Source: Polyangiaceae bacterium (lineage in GTDB: Bacteria; Myxococcota_A; Polyangia; Polyangiales; Polyangiaceae). From it: 64,000 nucleotides of DNA. Made by a program: the position numbers and the translations under genes. The notes beneath the pieces are model-generated. The model did not search any database. It had not been told where the DNA came from and saw nothing but the letters and a program-made list of their open reading frames with translations. The DNA lies in the NCBI GenBank assembly GCA_013214025.1, contig JABSRN010000014.1, forward strand, positions 1 through 64,000, written 5' to 3'. This document shows positions 17,581 to 27,400 of this stretch, one piece after another. Position 1 is the stretch's first letter. Every line of letters begins with the position of its first letter.

Positions 17581-18123
17581 TTGCGACTACTGAGCTCCAC
17601 AATTTTTCACGGTTTGTGCCTAGCGGCCATGATCGGTGCGTGCGGAGGACCCGCGTCCCAGGGCGCCAGCGGAGCCGTCTGTTTTCGTGACGATGAGTGC
17701 GAGCCGGGTCTTGTGTGTGTAGAGCTGGCTTGCTCAAGCGACCTGGGGGCGCTGGTGAGCTTCGGCGTAGGGCCCGAAGACGAGCCCATGGATGCCGGGG
17801 GCGACGCCAGCGCGGAGGCAGCCGTGCCGACGGAATCCGGCGTCCCGCCGTCCGGAGGTAGTTCGGCAGGCGGTAGTTCGGCAGGCGGCAGTTCGGCAGG
17901 CGGCAGTTCGGCAGGCGGCAGTTCGGCAGGCGGCACGGGCACGGCGGGGTCGACAACCGGTGGCAGCTCAGCCGGCGGTAGCGGCGGTTCGAGCTCGGGC
18001 GGCAGCGGCGACGCCAGCAGCGGTGGCTCAGGTGGCAGCGGTGGCTCAAGCTCGGGAGGTAGCGGTGGCACGTCCGCAACCGGCGGCACCGGTGTGGACG
18101 CCGGTTCGGCTGACGGCGGCTAA
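17581..18123 (+). CDS. Lipoprotein with long Gly/Ser repeat tail
   Basis: Exported lipoprotein of 180 residues, starting at TTG 17581 with a GGGAG sequence upstream. The signal peptide ends at IGACGG; a short Cys-containing segment follows (VCFRDDECEPGLVCVELAC), like the Cys clusters of other surface proteins here. From about residue 90 to the end the chain is almost only Gly, Ser, Ala and Thr, built from tandem 15-base units (ggcggcagttcggca) encoding GGSSA and variants. The tail is probably an unstructured spacer. No domain recognised; the repeat number may vary between strains. Confidence 0.65.
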   Translation: MRLLSSTIFHGLCLAAMIGACGGPASQGASGAVCFRDDECEPGLVCVELACSSDLGALVSFGVGPEDEPMDAGGDASAEAAVPTESGVPPSGGSSAGGSSAGGSSAGGSSAGGSSAGGTGTAGSTTGGSSAGGSGGSSSGGSGDASSGGSGGSGGSSSGGSGGTSATGGTGVDAGSADGG

Positions 18124-18162
18124 TTGGCGTTCGACCGGCGGATGTAGCCTGAAGTCAGGGAT

Positions 18163-19182
18163 TCATTCCCGCCAGAAAAACTTCCAGGGGTTGTGCTTCA
18201 GATCCCGCAGCATCTCTTGCACGTCGTCATAGAGCGCTTCGTCCATGACGATGGCGCCTAAGGTCCCACGACCCTCCTTGACGTGATTCACGAGGCCTTC
18301 GGCCTCTTTGGTGAAGCGCTTCGTCGTTGCGGTGATCTCACTCAGATCCGTCGTAATTTGCGCCAGACGCTGCCCCTGCTCCTCGGTGGCGACGACCGCC
18401 GTGAATCGGCGAATTTCTCCGACCATTTCGCGACTGTCCGTCAGCAATGGAGACAACTTGGTGTCGAGGGTAGCCGTGGTGCGTTCCACGTTGCCCATGA
18501 TTCGGTCGATTTGCGGGTTGTCGACGTATTTTTGCCGGGCGGCCACCAGGGTTTCGTCTGCGGTGACGGTGATTTTCTCAACGTTGGTGATGATGCGTTC
18601 GAGCTGTTCGCCGTTCTTGCCGAACAGCTTGCCGGTGCCGGTCAACGTGGCGTGCAGCCCGTCGAAGGTCTCGCCGATCTTCTCTTGATTGTTCGCAATG
18701 GCGACGTGTGTCCGATGCAACAAGTCGCTCATTTCGCTTAGCAACACGTCGATTCGCGGCGGGCTGATTCCGTGCACGATGGCGCCGTCTTCTAACAAGT
18801 CGCCGGGAGGGCCTGGCTCAACCGCAAGATACGCTTCACCGAGTACGCCCTGGGTGGTGACTAGGAATCGTGATTTTTTCGCGATGGAAGGCTGATAGCG
18901 TTTTTCGATTTTTGCGGCGACCCGAATGGGGGGCACGTGGTCGGTGCCGGACTGGGCTAATTCGCCGCCGCGAAACTCCATTTGGTCGACCTTGCCGATC
19001 TTCATTCCCGCCAATCGAACGGGCGCACCGTTCTGAAGGCCTCCGGGATTTTCGAAGTCCACGTACACCGTATAGGTGGACTCGAAGGTCATGCCGCCCA
19101 TGACGACGACGAAGCCCATCAGGATCGCGAGCGCGAACAAGATGAGGGTGCCGACCTTTACTTCAATAGCTCGCTGACTCAT
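18163..19182 (-). CDS. mlaD: MlaD-family (MCE) phospholipid-transport protein
   Basis: Substrate-binding component of an MCE lipid transporter, anchored in the inner membrane and facing the periplasm. The protein has one N-terminal span (VGTLILFALAILMGFVVVMGG), then the MCE domain at about residues 38-120 (YTVYVDFENPGGLQNGAPVRLAGMKIGKV, split by pattern), and a long helical tail of 200 residues that resembles the needle-forming extension of longer MCE proteins more than the short E. coli MlaD. It is the last gene of mlaE-mlaF-mlaD, 18 bases after mlaF. mlaB and mlaC are not in the run. Direction of transport cannot be told from the sequence. Confidence 0.9.
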   Translation of the reverse strand: MSQRAIEVKVGTLILFALAILMGFVVVMGGMTFESTYTVYVDFENPGGLQNGAPVRLAGMKIGKVDQMEFRGGELAQSGTDHVPPIRVAAKIEKRYQPSIAKKSRFLVTTQGVLGEAYLAVEPGPPGDLLEDGAIVHGISPPRIDVLLSEMSDLLHRTHVAIANNQEKIGETFDGLHATLTGTGKLFGKNGEQLERIITNVEKITVTADETLVAARQKYVDNPQIDRIMGNVERTTATLDTKLSPLLTDSREMVGEIRRFTAVVATEEQGQRLAQITTDLSEITATTKRFTKEAEGLVNHVKEGRGTLGAIVMDEALYDDVQEMLRDLKHNPWKFFWRE

Positions 19183-19200
19183 GGGGATTCTACATTATAG

Positions 19201-19956
19201 CTACGGCCCGCCGTCGAACACCATCGGTCCTTCAGCTTCTCCGTTAATGAACTGCTGCACGATGCCGTCATTTGAGGCTCGAAACTCGGCTGGCGTGCCC
19301 GATAGCCTCACTTGACCGCCATAAAGCATGACCACATGGTCGGCGATGCCCATGATCGACGCCAGATCGTGGGACACGACGATGCTGGTGACCCCCATGG
19401 AATCGCTCAGCTCGCGAATCAAACTGTCTACACGCCGGGCGCTCACGGGATCCAGGCTGGTGGTCGGTTCGTCGAACAGCACATATTTAGGTTCCAGCGT
19501 AAGTGCCCGGGCGATCGCGACGCGTTTGCGCATGCCGTCGCCGAGTTCGCTCGGGAAGCGAGTTGCGAACTCGCGGATATGCAGCCGTTCGAGCAGCTCT
19601 CCCGCCTTGAGCAGCACCTGTTTTTGAGTCATTTTTGTGTGTTTGCGCAGGGGCAGTGCGACGTTGTCCACGCAGGTCATGGAGTCGAAGAGCGTTGCGT
19701 GCTGAAACACCATGGCGCACTTTTTTCGGACCGGGGCCATCGCGATCTCGCTGAGCTGAGATACGTCCTCGCCGTCTAACAAGATCTCCCCGCTATCAGG
19801 CCGAATCAGGCCGATGAGGTGCTTGATCAGCACGCTCTTGCCGACCCCGGAGGCGCCGATAATGAAGAAAACCTTGCCGTCCGGAACGTCGAAACTAACG
19901 CCCTTGAGCACATGTTTTGTCCCGAAAGACTTCTGTACATTGCGGAATGAAATCAT
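19201..19956 (-). CDS. mlaF: MlaF-family ABC transporter ATPase
   Basis: Cytosolic ATPase of the MCE lipid transporter, 251 residues. Walker A is GASGVGKSVLIKHL, the signature is LGDGMRKRVAIARAL (the modified form of Mla/Ttg2 ATPases, with DGM in place of SGGQ), Walker B is YVLFDEPTTSLDP, and the switch His follows in VVSHD. It lies 13 bases after mlaE and 18 before mlaD, so the three are one transcript. Confidence 0.95.
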   Translation of the reverse strand: MISFRNVQKSFGTKHVLKGVSFDVPDGKVFFIIGASGVGKSVLIKHLIGLIRPDSGEILLDGEDVSQLSEIAMAPVRKKCAMVFQHATLFDSMTCVDNVALPLRKHTKMTQKQVLLKAGELLERLHIREFATRFPSELGDGMRKRVAIARALTLEPKYVLFDEPTTSLDPVSARRVDSLIRELSDSMGVTSIVVSHDLASIMGIADHVVMLYGGQVRLSGTPAEFRASNDGIVQQFINGEAEGPMVFDGGP

Positions 19957-19969
19957 CGGCAGCGCGGGG

Positions 19970-20809
19970 TCAGTCGATGAGCCAAAAGCCCACCATGCTG
20001 AGCAAGAGATCTAGGACGATAACAGTGAGCGACGAGTTGACGATAGCGCGGGTCGTGGCCCAACCGACGCCTTCGGATCCGCCGCGGGTGGTCAATCCAC
20101 AATGGCTGCTGGCCATGGGAATCGCTGTGCCGTACGCCAGGCACTTGGTGAGACCCAGCAAGACGTCGCCCCCGGAAACTCGGGAGAAATTCAAAAAAGT
20201 CCGCGGCGAGACCCCGAAGAACACTTGGGCTGTGAGGGCGCCGGTAGCGATGGCGACACATCCTGCGACCACGGTCAGCGCAGGTGTCATGATCATCGAC
20301 GCCAGTAGCCGCGGTTTGATGAGGTAATCCACGGGATCGGCAGCACACATGGTGAGCGCGTCCACCTGCTCGGTCACGACCATGCTGCCGATTTCGGCCG
20401 CGATGCCCGCACCCACTCGAGTGGCGAGCATGAACGCGCAGATCGTAGGCGCTAAGTCTTTTACGAGTAATTCGATAAACGTCGGTCCGAGAGAGGCCTG
20501 ATCAGCGACCACACGTTTCATCTGCTCGCCCGCTTGGTAAGCGAAGATCATGCCCATGAAGGCCATGACGACACACAAGAACAGCAACGAGCGATTGCCC
20601 ACTTGATACAGCTGGGAGCTGAGGAGACCGGGCTCCCTTCGACCGCGCAGTACATAGGTGAAGGTTCGTTGATACAGGCTCCAGAGCTCGCGCGCCGATC
20701 TCAACAGGTCCAGGCCGACGCCGCCGACCGAGACCAGTAGGTCCCGGAGCATATTCGGAGAATCCCGAGCCGGTGAGGAATCGGCGATGGTCATGACTAA
20801 CCGGAGCAT
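19970..20809 (-). CDS. mlaE: MlaE-family ABC transporter permease
   Basis: Inner-membrane permease of the MCE lipid transporter, 279 residues from ATG 20809, which has GAGGT upstream; ATG 20794 would remove five residues and an upstream ATG at 20857 would add sixteen basic residues. The MlaE core is recognisable from the amphipathic entry helix (VGNRSLLFLCVVMAFMGMIF) through the conserved RVGAGIAAEIGSMVVTEQVDAL to the last spans. It precedes mlaF and follows the SctJ-like gene by about 130 bases. Confidence 0.93.
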   Translation of the reverse strand: MLRLVMTIADSSPARDSPNMLRDLLVSVGGVGLDLLRSARELWSLYQRTFTYVLRGRREPGLLSSQLYQVGNRSLLFLCVVMAFMGMIFAYQAGEQMKRVVADQASLGPTFIELLVKDLAPTICAFMLATRVGAGIAAEIGSMVVTEQVDALTMCAADPVDYLIKPRLLASMIMTPALTVVAGCVAIATGALTAQVFFGVSPRTFLNFSRVSGGDVLLGLTKCLAYGTAIPMASSHCGLTTRGGSEGVGWATTRAIVNSSLTVIVLDLLLSMVGFWLID

Positions 20810-20943
20810 AACTCGACCTCGGCCGCTGCGAATGCGGAATCGCGCTGGCGGAGCCATGACAGTTGGAGATATGGCGGTCGCACGCCGGTAGCGCTCGCGG
20901 CGGGCAGGGGGTCTGGGGGTGGGGGCCCGTCGTCCTGGTCTAG

Positions 20944-21681
20944 TTATGCCTTATGTAGCTGCGGGGAATTATGTGGCCGGCGCCGAAATCTTATCCATAT
21001 TCCCAACCAAACCAGCAATTGGAGGAGATTCGCGGCAATGGCGGCGAGCGCTATCCATTTGAGCGACGGTCGAGATGTAGTCGGCGTCGGAGCCGGGCGT
21101 GGCCGGTGAAGGTGGCTGATGACCCGCACCGCCTCCGGGGACAGACCGGATACACCTTGGCTGACGAGGGATTGGATTTCGGAAGTCGTGATGGCAGCAG
21201 CGGCGTTTTTGGTCACCACGACTACGGCTTTTGGCGCGGGGGAAGGCGGGCCCAGTAGGGATTTCGAGGGCGGTGCGAGAGCGATGTGAACTCGGGCGCT
21301 GACGATGCCGTCTATGGCTTGCAAGGTCCGCTCAAGATCTCCTGACAATCCCGCGACGAGTCGGGCCTGTTCGACTACCCGACTCGGCACCAGAGCATCG
21401 TCAGGCAGCAGCTCCAGCGTGCCCGGTCCGTGGCGCTTGGGTAAAGCTTGGCGGGCGAGGAGAGTTGCGGCACGGGACAATTCCAGGGAGTCGACCATGA
21501 CTCGGTACTGCTTCGGAGAATCAGGATCCGCTTGCCGTGTTGCGGCAATATGGCCGTCTGCTAGGGCGCCGATCACTTCGGCGGCGGAGGTCTCGTCCAA
21601 AGCAACCGCCGCCGGTTGCTGACAGGCGGAGGTCAGCAGGGCCCACAACAGAAGTGAGCCTGTTCTCCGACTGCTCGCCAT
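20944..21681 (-). CDS. SctJ/FliF-like ring lipoprotein (T3SS-type), isolated
   Basis: A 245-residue lipoprotein (lipobox ALLTSAC) with the fold signature of YscJ/SctJ, which builds the inner ring of injectisomes and is related to FliF. Recognisable are the first ring domain (YRVMVDSLELSRAATLLARQALPKR split around DSLELSRA), the conserved LPDDALVPSRVVEQARLVAGL, then DLERTLQAIDGIVSARVHIAL, VVVTKNA and VSGLSPEAVRVI, followed by a C-terminal membrane span (AAIAANLLQLLVWLGIWI) and a basic tail, as in true SctJ. ATG 21681 is chosen, giving a compact signal peptide. No other secretion gene is visible in the window; it lies between the pseudokinase gene and mlaE. Confidence 0.78.
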   Translation of the reverse strand: MASSRRTGSLLLWALLTSACQQPAAVALDETSAAEVIGALADGHIAATRQADPDSPKQYRVMVDSLELSRAATLLARQALPKRHGPGTLELLPDDALVPSRVVEQARLVAGLSGDLERTLQAIDGIVSARVHIALAPPSKSLLGPPSPAPKAVVVVTKNAAAAITTSEIQSLVSQGVSGLSPEAVRVISHLHRPRPAPTPTTSRPSLKWIALAAIAANLLQLLVWLGIWIRFRRRPHNSPQLHKA

Positions 21682-21719
21682 GTCCCAGCTCATGCCCGAT
21701 GCTGGCCCGACCCAGGTGG

Positions 21720-23252
21720 CTACTGCGCCGCGAATCCGGTGCGGGTGACGTCCAGCTTCGGGTGGCTGGGGAAGCTCAGCTTGCGAACCGAGCCGGAGAT
21801 ACAGCGAGATACTCCCGCGTTGCGGGGCTTCGTCGTTACCGTGACGCCGACCGCTCGCCCATTTTGCACTGCTGCGCAGATGTTGATGGACATGCTGCTC
21901 GGGGCGCCGCAGTGACCGAAGTAGCTGCCGCTATTTAGCACGGCGCCGTACTGCGCACGGGTCAGATCCGCCTTGCCTTTGCCTCCGCCGATGGTGATTT
22001 CCTCATTGTAGGCGTTGATCGCGGCTTCGCAGCTGATGCCACCCGCGAGCTGGGGGATGCCCCCCCGGCTGCCGAGAATTCGTCTGCCGCCGCCGGCCTT
22101 TTTCTTGCCGCCTTTCAGCTCGCCTTCCATCTCCACACTGGTAACGGTTTCGCCCTGGACTTTCACGTCGTCGTTGCGGCTGCCGACTTGGGTGAACAAC
22201 CATGTGCCACCCAGGGCCAAAATGGCGCCGACGATGGCCACACCACCGAGCGCTTTTCCGCGAGTGCTCTTGGATTCGTTGGCGACCACCTGCTCGACGG
22301 CTACTTTTTCTGCGACGATCACCCGGTTGCGGCGGGCGTGTTCGGCGAATGGAGCGAATTCATTCCAGTCGGCGATCGAGCGTTCCAGTTGACTGAAGCT
22401 GTCGTGAAGAATGTCTTCTTCGACGAATGTGTTGGAGCCAATTTGCATCAGCAGCTCGACGGCGTTGAACGGGCCGTGGTCCATCCCGTCCTTTTTGACG
22501 ACGTATCGTGGGCGGGGATCGCTTTCGAGGCGGGCTTTGAGGGCGGTGAGTTCGTTGGTGGCGGCGTCCCCGCTCACCTGCACTTGGATGTTTTTGACTC
22601 GGATATTGTAGGGGGTACTCGGCTCGGGCGGCAGCATAGACATGGAAATATCCACATCGAAGTCGGATCCGTGATCGAGATCGCCGGAGGCCGGCGGCGG
22701 CGCCGGGACGCTTCCCCGCGGGGCCAGTCCGTGGATAGCTTGAGCTAGGGCGCGGAGGTCCGCCGGGCGATGAGCGGGGTCTGCGACTAAGGCTTTGCCG
22801 AGAACGCTTTCCAGGTCCTCCGGAATTTCCGGCACGAGTTCGCGAGGCCGGCGCATGCCGGGTCCGACGGTCTCTCCGGTCAGTAGCTCGTACATCATCG
22901 CGCCGATGGCAAACACGCTGGCTCGCGCGTTGCCTGGTTCACCTGAGCGCTCTTCTGGCGCCATACACGCTTGGTCCTTCGGCAAGGATGGAGCGTGTAT
23001 GGCCAGCTCCTCGGACATCATGTAGTTGCCGTTGACGTCCACTACGACGCTCGACGGGTGAACAAACAGGCTTTGCCCGTTGTCGTGTCGCTGGCCGAGT
23101 TCGACGCAAAGCGAAACGAGGATGGCTACGGTTTGTTGAACGTCGGCGCGCATGCCGCTGACGGCCGCTTCTTCAAGCTGTGCCCGCAGGGTGCCCGGAA
23201 TGATTGATGAGTCCACACTGTTGGAAATACCAACTCGGCGCTCGCCCGTCAC
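21720..23252 (-). CDS. Pseudokinase C-lobe / GYF-like / single-TM protein
   Basis: A 510-residue protein from GTG 23252. Residues 38-178 match the C-lobe of a Ser/Thr kinase (APE motif CMAPEE at 96-101, VFAIGAMMYELLTG, and ADPAHRPADLRAL), but there is no N-lobe, the catalytic loop reads FVHPSSVVVD instead of HRDLKPEN, and DFG is absent, so it cannot be an active kinase. Residues 248-305 resemble a GYF_2 domain (YVVKKDGMDHGPFNAVELL). A span at 334-352 and a periplasmic C-terminal domain with four Cys (408, 448, 459, 484) follow; this last domain is common in myxobacterial TonB-like or motility proteins. Its stop is 38 bases before the SctJ-like start. Confidence 0.75.
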   Translation of the reverse strand: MTGERRVGISNSVDSSIIPGTLRAQLEEAAVSGMRADVQQTVAILVSLCVELGQRHDNGQSLFVHPSSVVVDVNGNYMMSEELAIHAPSLPKDQACMAPEERSGEPGNARASVFAIGAMMYELLTGETVGPGMRRPRELVPEIPEDLESVLGKALVADPAHRPADLRALAQAIHGLAPRGSVPAPPPASGDLDHGSDFDVDISMSMLPPEPSTPYNIRVKNIQVQVSGDAATNELTALKARLESDPRPRYVVKKDGMDHGPFNAVELLMQIGSNTFVEEDILHDSFSQLERSIADWNEFAPFAEHARRNRVIVAEKVAVEQVVANESKSTRGKALGGVAIVGAILALGGTWLFTQVGSRNDDVKVQGETVTSVEMEGELKGGKKKAGGGRRILGSRGGIPQLAGGISCEAAINAYNEEITIGGGKGKADLTRAQYGAVLNSGSYFGHCGAPSSMSINICAAVQNGRAVGVTVTTKPRNAGVSRCISGSVRKLSFPSHPKLDVTRTGFAAQ

Positions 23253-23345
23253 TCACGCAGTCGAGATTTCCGTGGACGACGAGCTCAAGACCATGGGTCG
23301 AAGTGGGACCGGCCGCCGGTTTGGTACAGCCCCAATGTAGGTGCG

Positions 23346-24221
23346 CTAGATCGCGGTCTCGTCTTCGCGCTCGCCGCCGCGCCAAGGGTGCCGACGCTTC
23401 CGGTATTTGCCCTCAGCGAAACTTTGCAGGACGAACGCCAAGCGGGCCGACCCGCCGGCAGTCCATTCCTCCCGATGGAGGAAGTCGACCACTCGGCCCC
23501 CCACGCCGATGCGGCCAAATCCGCCGATGCAGTCGGTAGGAACATGTAGGTGCCGGAGCTCGAAGGCGAACTCTTCTGCGTTGACTCGAATCAGCCGGGT
23601 TTTGCGAAAAGCACGCTGCAGCAAGGGCTGATTGAGGCCGGTTTGGATTCGGTCACACTCGGGGCATTCGTCGGAGACCACCCAGAGGAGCGCCTGTTCG
23701 TTCGCCAGCAGAGCCACTGTTTGTTGGCGCCGAAGCTCTTGGTCGAGGGATTCGATCCCCCTGCCAATCTCCACCAGGTTTACCCGGCCGATTGCTTTCT
23801 CGGTCACGCCTGCGTCCATGTCGGCGTTCTGCGTCTGAGTATGGTGGTGGCTCGAAGCGCTCCGGAGGCTCGCCGGGGTGGCGCGGCTGGGCGCGGGTTC
23901 TAGGTTCGGGGTTTCCAGACTTCCCAACCACATTCCGAGCGCCGTTGCGGTGGACAGCAGACTGAAGGAGCCGACCGTGAGTGCTGCGCTGGCGATGGAG
24001 GACCCGCGGAGGTTCTGCGCGGTGCTGAGTTGAGTTCGGGCGACGAAGCCGAGCAGGATGGCCAGCCCGCCGAGGGGAGGAAAGACCAAGCTCCAAGAAG
24101 CGAGCACCAGGGCGAGCACAGCGGGTCGACTTAGATAGGTAGGCTGAGCGTTCTCCGCGACTCGCGCGCCGACCAACACCTGCGGGGTGTGGGACGGGAG
24201 GGGCTGCGCTTTCTGCGTCAC
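23346..24221 (-). CDS. Membrane protein with thioredoxin-like CPEC domain
   Basis: A 291-residue protein with two hydrophobic segments near the N-terminus (AVLALVLASWSLVFPPLGGLAILLGFVA; SIASAALTVGSFSLL) in DUF4190 style. A Pro/Ser/His-rich linker leads to a C-terminal thioredoxin-like part: ALLWVVSDECPECDRIQ has a CxxC motif in the expected place after a beta strand, followed by LIRVNAEEF and, further on, PTDCIGGFGRIGVGGRVVDFL, which takes the place of the cis-Pro strand. Thiol redox activity is an inference. It is 93 bases upstream of the pseudokinase gene on the same strand. I found no better family match. Confidence 0.6.
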   Translation of the reverse strand: MTQKAQPLPSHTPQVLVGARVAENAQPTYLSRPAVLALVLASWSLVFPPLGGLAILLGFVARTQLSTAQNLRGSSIASAALTVGSFSLLSTATALGMWLGSLETPNLEPAPSRATPASLRSASSHHHTQTQNADMDAGVTEKAIGRVNLVEIGRGIESLDQELRRQQTVALLANEQALLWVVSDECPECDRIQTGLNQPLLQRAFRKTRLIRVNAEEFAFELRHLHVPTDCIGGFGRIGVGGRVVDFLHREEWTAGGSARLAFVLQSFAEGKYRKRRHPWRGGEREDETAI

Positions 24222-24438
24222 TCTAAAAGTATAGTGTGGATGTTGCCGTGGCGCCCGTCGGAGGAATTTTGATGCCGGCGAAACAAAACTTTAGGGGCGT
24301 CGGTACGAAAGCTCCGAACTCTTTCCGGGGTCGCATTGAGAGCGTCTTCTCTGCAATCGCCAAGCGCATGACGCAGTGCTCGCAGAGCCGTAAACGCGCG
24401 TTGCGGCAGCGTGTTTGCCCTGGTAGCTTTGCCGGCCA

Positions 24439-27400
24439 ATGGATGCCAAAGCTATCGATTCACTTGTTCGGCGCCTCATCGCAGATCCTCACGACGAGGC
24501 GGCTATTCAGGAAGCCCACCGGGGAGGTCAGCAAGACCCTCGTGGTTACGCGGGCTTGCTCGAAAAAGTGGGAGCCGCCACTGCCGATCCCGCCCTCGCA
24601 AGCCACTGGTTAAACGAAGCCGCGAGCGTGTGGCAAACGACGTTAAATGACGCACATCGCGCGGCACGCGCGCTCATGATGGCTATCGATCGCGAGCCCA
24701 CGCGGCCGGAAGCTGCAGATCGTTTGGCGGAGCTCTATCGTGAGAAGGGCGACGCAAAAGGTCTGGTCGCGTTGTTGGAGCGTCGGGCAAAAGCCTTGGC
24801 TAGCGATGCCGGCGGTAATCCTGAAATTCTCGCTCAACTTGCGGGCCTGCACGAAGAGTTAGGTCAGCTGTGGTCCGGCGAGCAATTGGATAATGTCGAC
24901 AAGGCGATCGAGAACTATCAGCGCGCGTTGGGTCATGATCCTCGGAGCCAATTCTCGATCTATTCGCTCCGAGAAATTTACAAAGCCAAAGGCAACTACC
25001 TAGAGGCGATCCCGTATTTCGCTCAGGAGCAGGCCCTGGTCGAGGACCCCGATCGGCGGCACGCGTTGTGGCAAGACGAGGCCGAGGTCCGAAAGACTGC
25101 GGGCGATCTGCTCGGTTGTGCTCAAGTCTTTGAGTTGCTCCTGTCCGAGCGAGCCGAAGATCCCGAAGTGCAGCAGCAGTTGGCCGCTGCGATTCTCGAT
25201 GTGGTTCGCATGCGTGAGCCTATCGACGAGAGCATGAAGGCGGCCGGGGCGCAGCTGTTCGTGGCCCTGGCAGAGCTCTACCCCGGCGAGCACGCACTGG
25301 CGTATTCGACCTGTGCGTTGGAGGTGGTGCCCGGCCATGACCGAGCTGTGCAGCTTGCTATCCATTATGGCAACGAGCTCGGACGCATCGAAGAGGTCGC
25401 CACGTTTGCAGCCGCCTACGTCCAGTGCAACCCCAACGGGGTGCTCGCCGACGAGGCGAAAGCCGTAGCCGGGGCAGCGGCGCCGTTTGTTCACGTCGAC
25501 CCCGCCGACCAAACGGAAATCGATTTGTCTCCCGCTCATGAGGCTGCAGCGCAGTCAGCTTCGGCGCAGCAATCAGAGCCCGAAGCGGTGGCGATGCCTG
25601 AGCCGGCTCCTGAGGGGGCGCCGGAGACCGTAGCGCCCCCCGAAGAAGCGGGCCCAACGGTGGAAGCGGCGGCGAAGGTGCCCGCAGTATTTGACGAAGA
25701 GACTGCCGCCGGAGAGTTCGACGCCAGCGAGTTGCTCGAAGGCGAGATCGTCGACGAAGAACCGGCACCCGAGCCGGGCTCGATGGCGGTGCTGTTGGAA
25801 GAGGCTGCGCAGTTTCTCTCCAAGCGTCGAAAGAACGAAGCTGCTGGTCGCTACCGGGAAGTGCTCGCGCTCGACCCCACTCAGGCGGCCGCGCTGGCAT
25901 TTTTGCAAACCCATTTGCGACAGACCCGGAAGTACGCGGAGCTGCGAGACATGTTGCTAGTCGCCACCCGCGCTCCGGATGTGAGCGCAGAGGCGCGGGC
26001 GACTTGGTTTCGAGAGGTGGCGAGTCTCTGCGAAGCTCAGCTCCGTGATTTTGCAAGCGCTATCAGTGCTTGGCAACAGTTGCTCGCCTTAGAGCCTGGC
26101 GATGAGGAAACCGTCAAACGACTGAAACGATTGCTGGAGCGCGGAGGCAAATGGGACGAGCTCGCGGTCATGTTCGAGCAGCAGGCGGCCCAGGCTACCG
26201 ACAAAGAGGAACGCATCGCGCTAGAGAAGGATCTGGCGAAGCTGCACGAAGGTCGTCGCAAGGATCCCGCCGCGGCAGGTGAAGCTTGGGCGCGCATCGC
26301 CAACATCACTCCTGATGACGATACCGCGCTGAATACGGCCATTCGTCTCTTCGAAAGAGGCAAACGGCCGGACCTGGCGGAGGCCGCTATTTCCGACAAC
26401 GTAACGTTGGTCGAAGACGCGGCTATCAAGCTGGTGCTGTACACGAAACTCGGGGCCCTGAGGGAGGGCGCTGGCGCCCTAGACCGCGCCGCTGAGGCTT
26501 ACGCGGAAGGCGCTGCGGCGACCTCCGACCTCGGTCTATGGGAGGCGGCGGAGCGCTGTTATGCCGCGGGCGAAGATTGGGCGAACGCCGCCAGCGCGAT
26601 CGACGAACGCGCTCAGGTCGCAAGCGAAGATCTCGAAAAGGCGAATCTGTTCACTGTCGAGGCGGACTACTTGGTGCGGGCCGGCGACGAGAACGGAGCG
26701 ACGGATCGCCTCCAACAGGCATCGGCACTGGACCCACTGAACGACGCGACGGCGGCGTCCCTGGAGCAACGCTTGCTTGAGGCGGGACGCTTTGAAGATT
26801 TGGTGGTGCGCTTGCTCGAGCGGGCATCGAAGCTCGAAGACCCAGGTGCGCGGGTGTCCTACCGCCGCCGAGCGGCTAGTATTCAACGGGAGCAACTCGA
26901 AGATCCCTCCGCAGCTAGGGAGAGCCTCGAGCTGGTCCTGGCGGATGGGGAAGACCCAGGCGCGCTCAGCGAATTGGCGGAAGATTCGGAGGCTAACGGA
27001 GACTTCGCGGCGGCAGTGGAGCTGCTCGCCCGGCTGGGACGGGCGACGTCACACCCCGTCGAGGCGGTCGATATTTGCATCCGCGAGGCGCGGCTTCGGG
27101 TCGAGAGCTTGAGCGATCTAGCCGGGGCGATCGCTTGTTACGAGAGAGTTCTCGCTGAATACGATCCGAAGAACACGGATTGTTTTGTTGCCCTCGCCGA
27201 GTTGGAAGAGCAGCAGGGGGATCAAGCCGCTCTCGCGGCCTTGCTCGAACGACACCTGCAAATTGTGGACGACGCCGAGGGCAAGATCGAACTCTGTCAG
27301 CGACTCGCCACTTTGTACGAGACCGAATTGGATCTGCCGGGCAATGCCCTCCGCGCGTTGCGCATCGTTCATGAGCTCGATCCCGATGACTTCGATGCCG

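Noticed and set aside
24218-24439. Minus-strand frame of 73 codons whose end overlaps the Trx-like gene start by ATGA
   Set aside because: It needs a TTG start at the very start of the TPR gene on the other strand, has no ribosome site and gives a faint GTP-cyclohydrolase-like stretch (ATPERVRSF) that is probably chance.
24272-24613. Plus-strand frame from ATG 24272 with a good GGAGG site
   Set aside because: It runs deep into the TPR gene in another frame and the peptide is basic and without any pattern; the ribosome site may be accidental.
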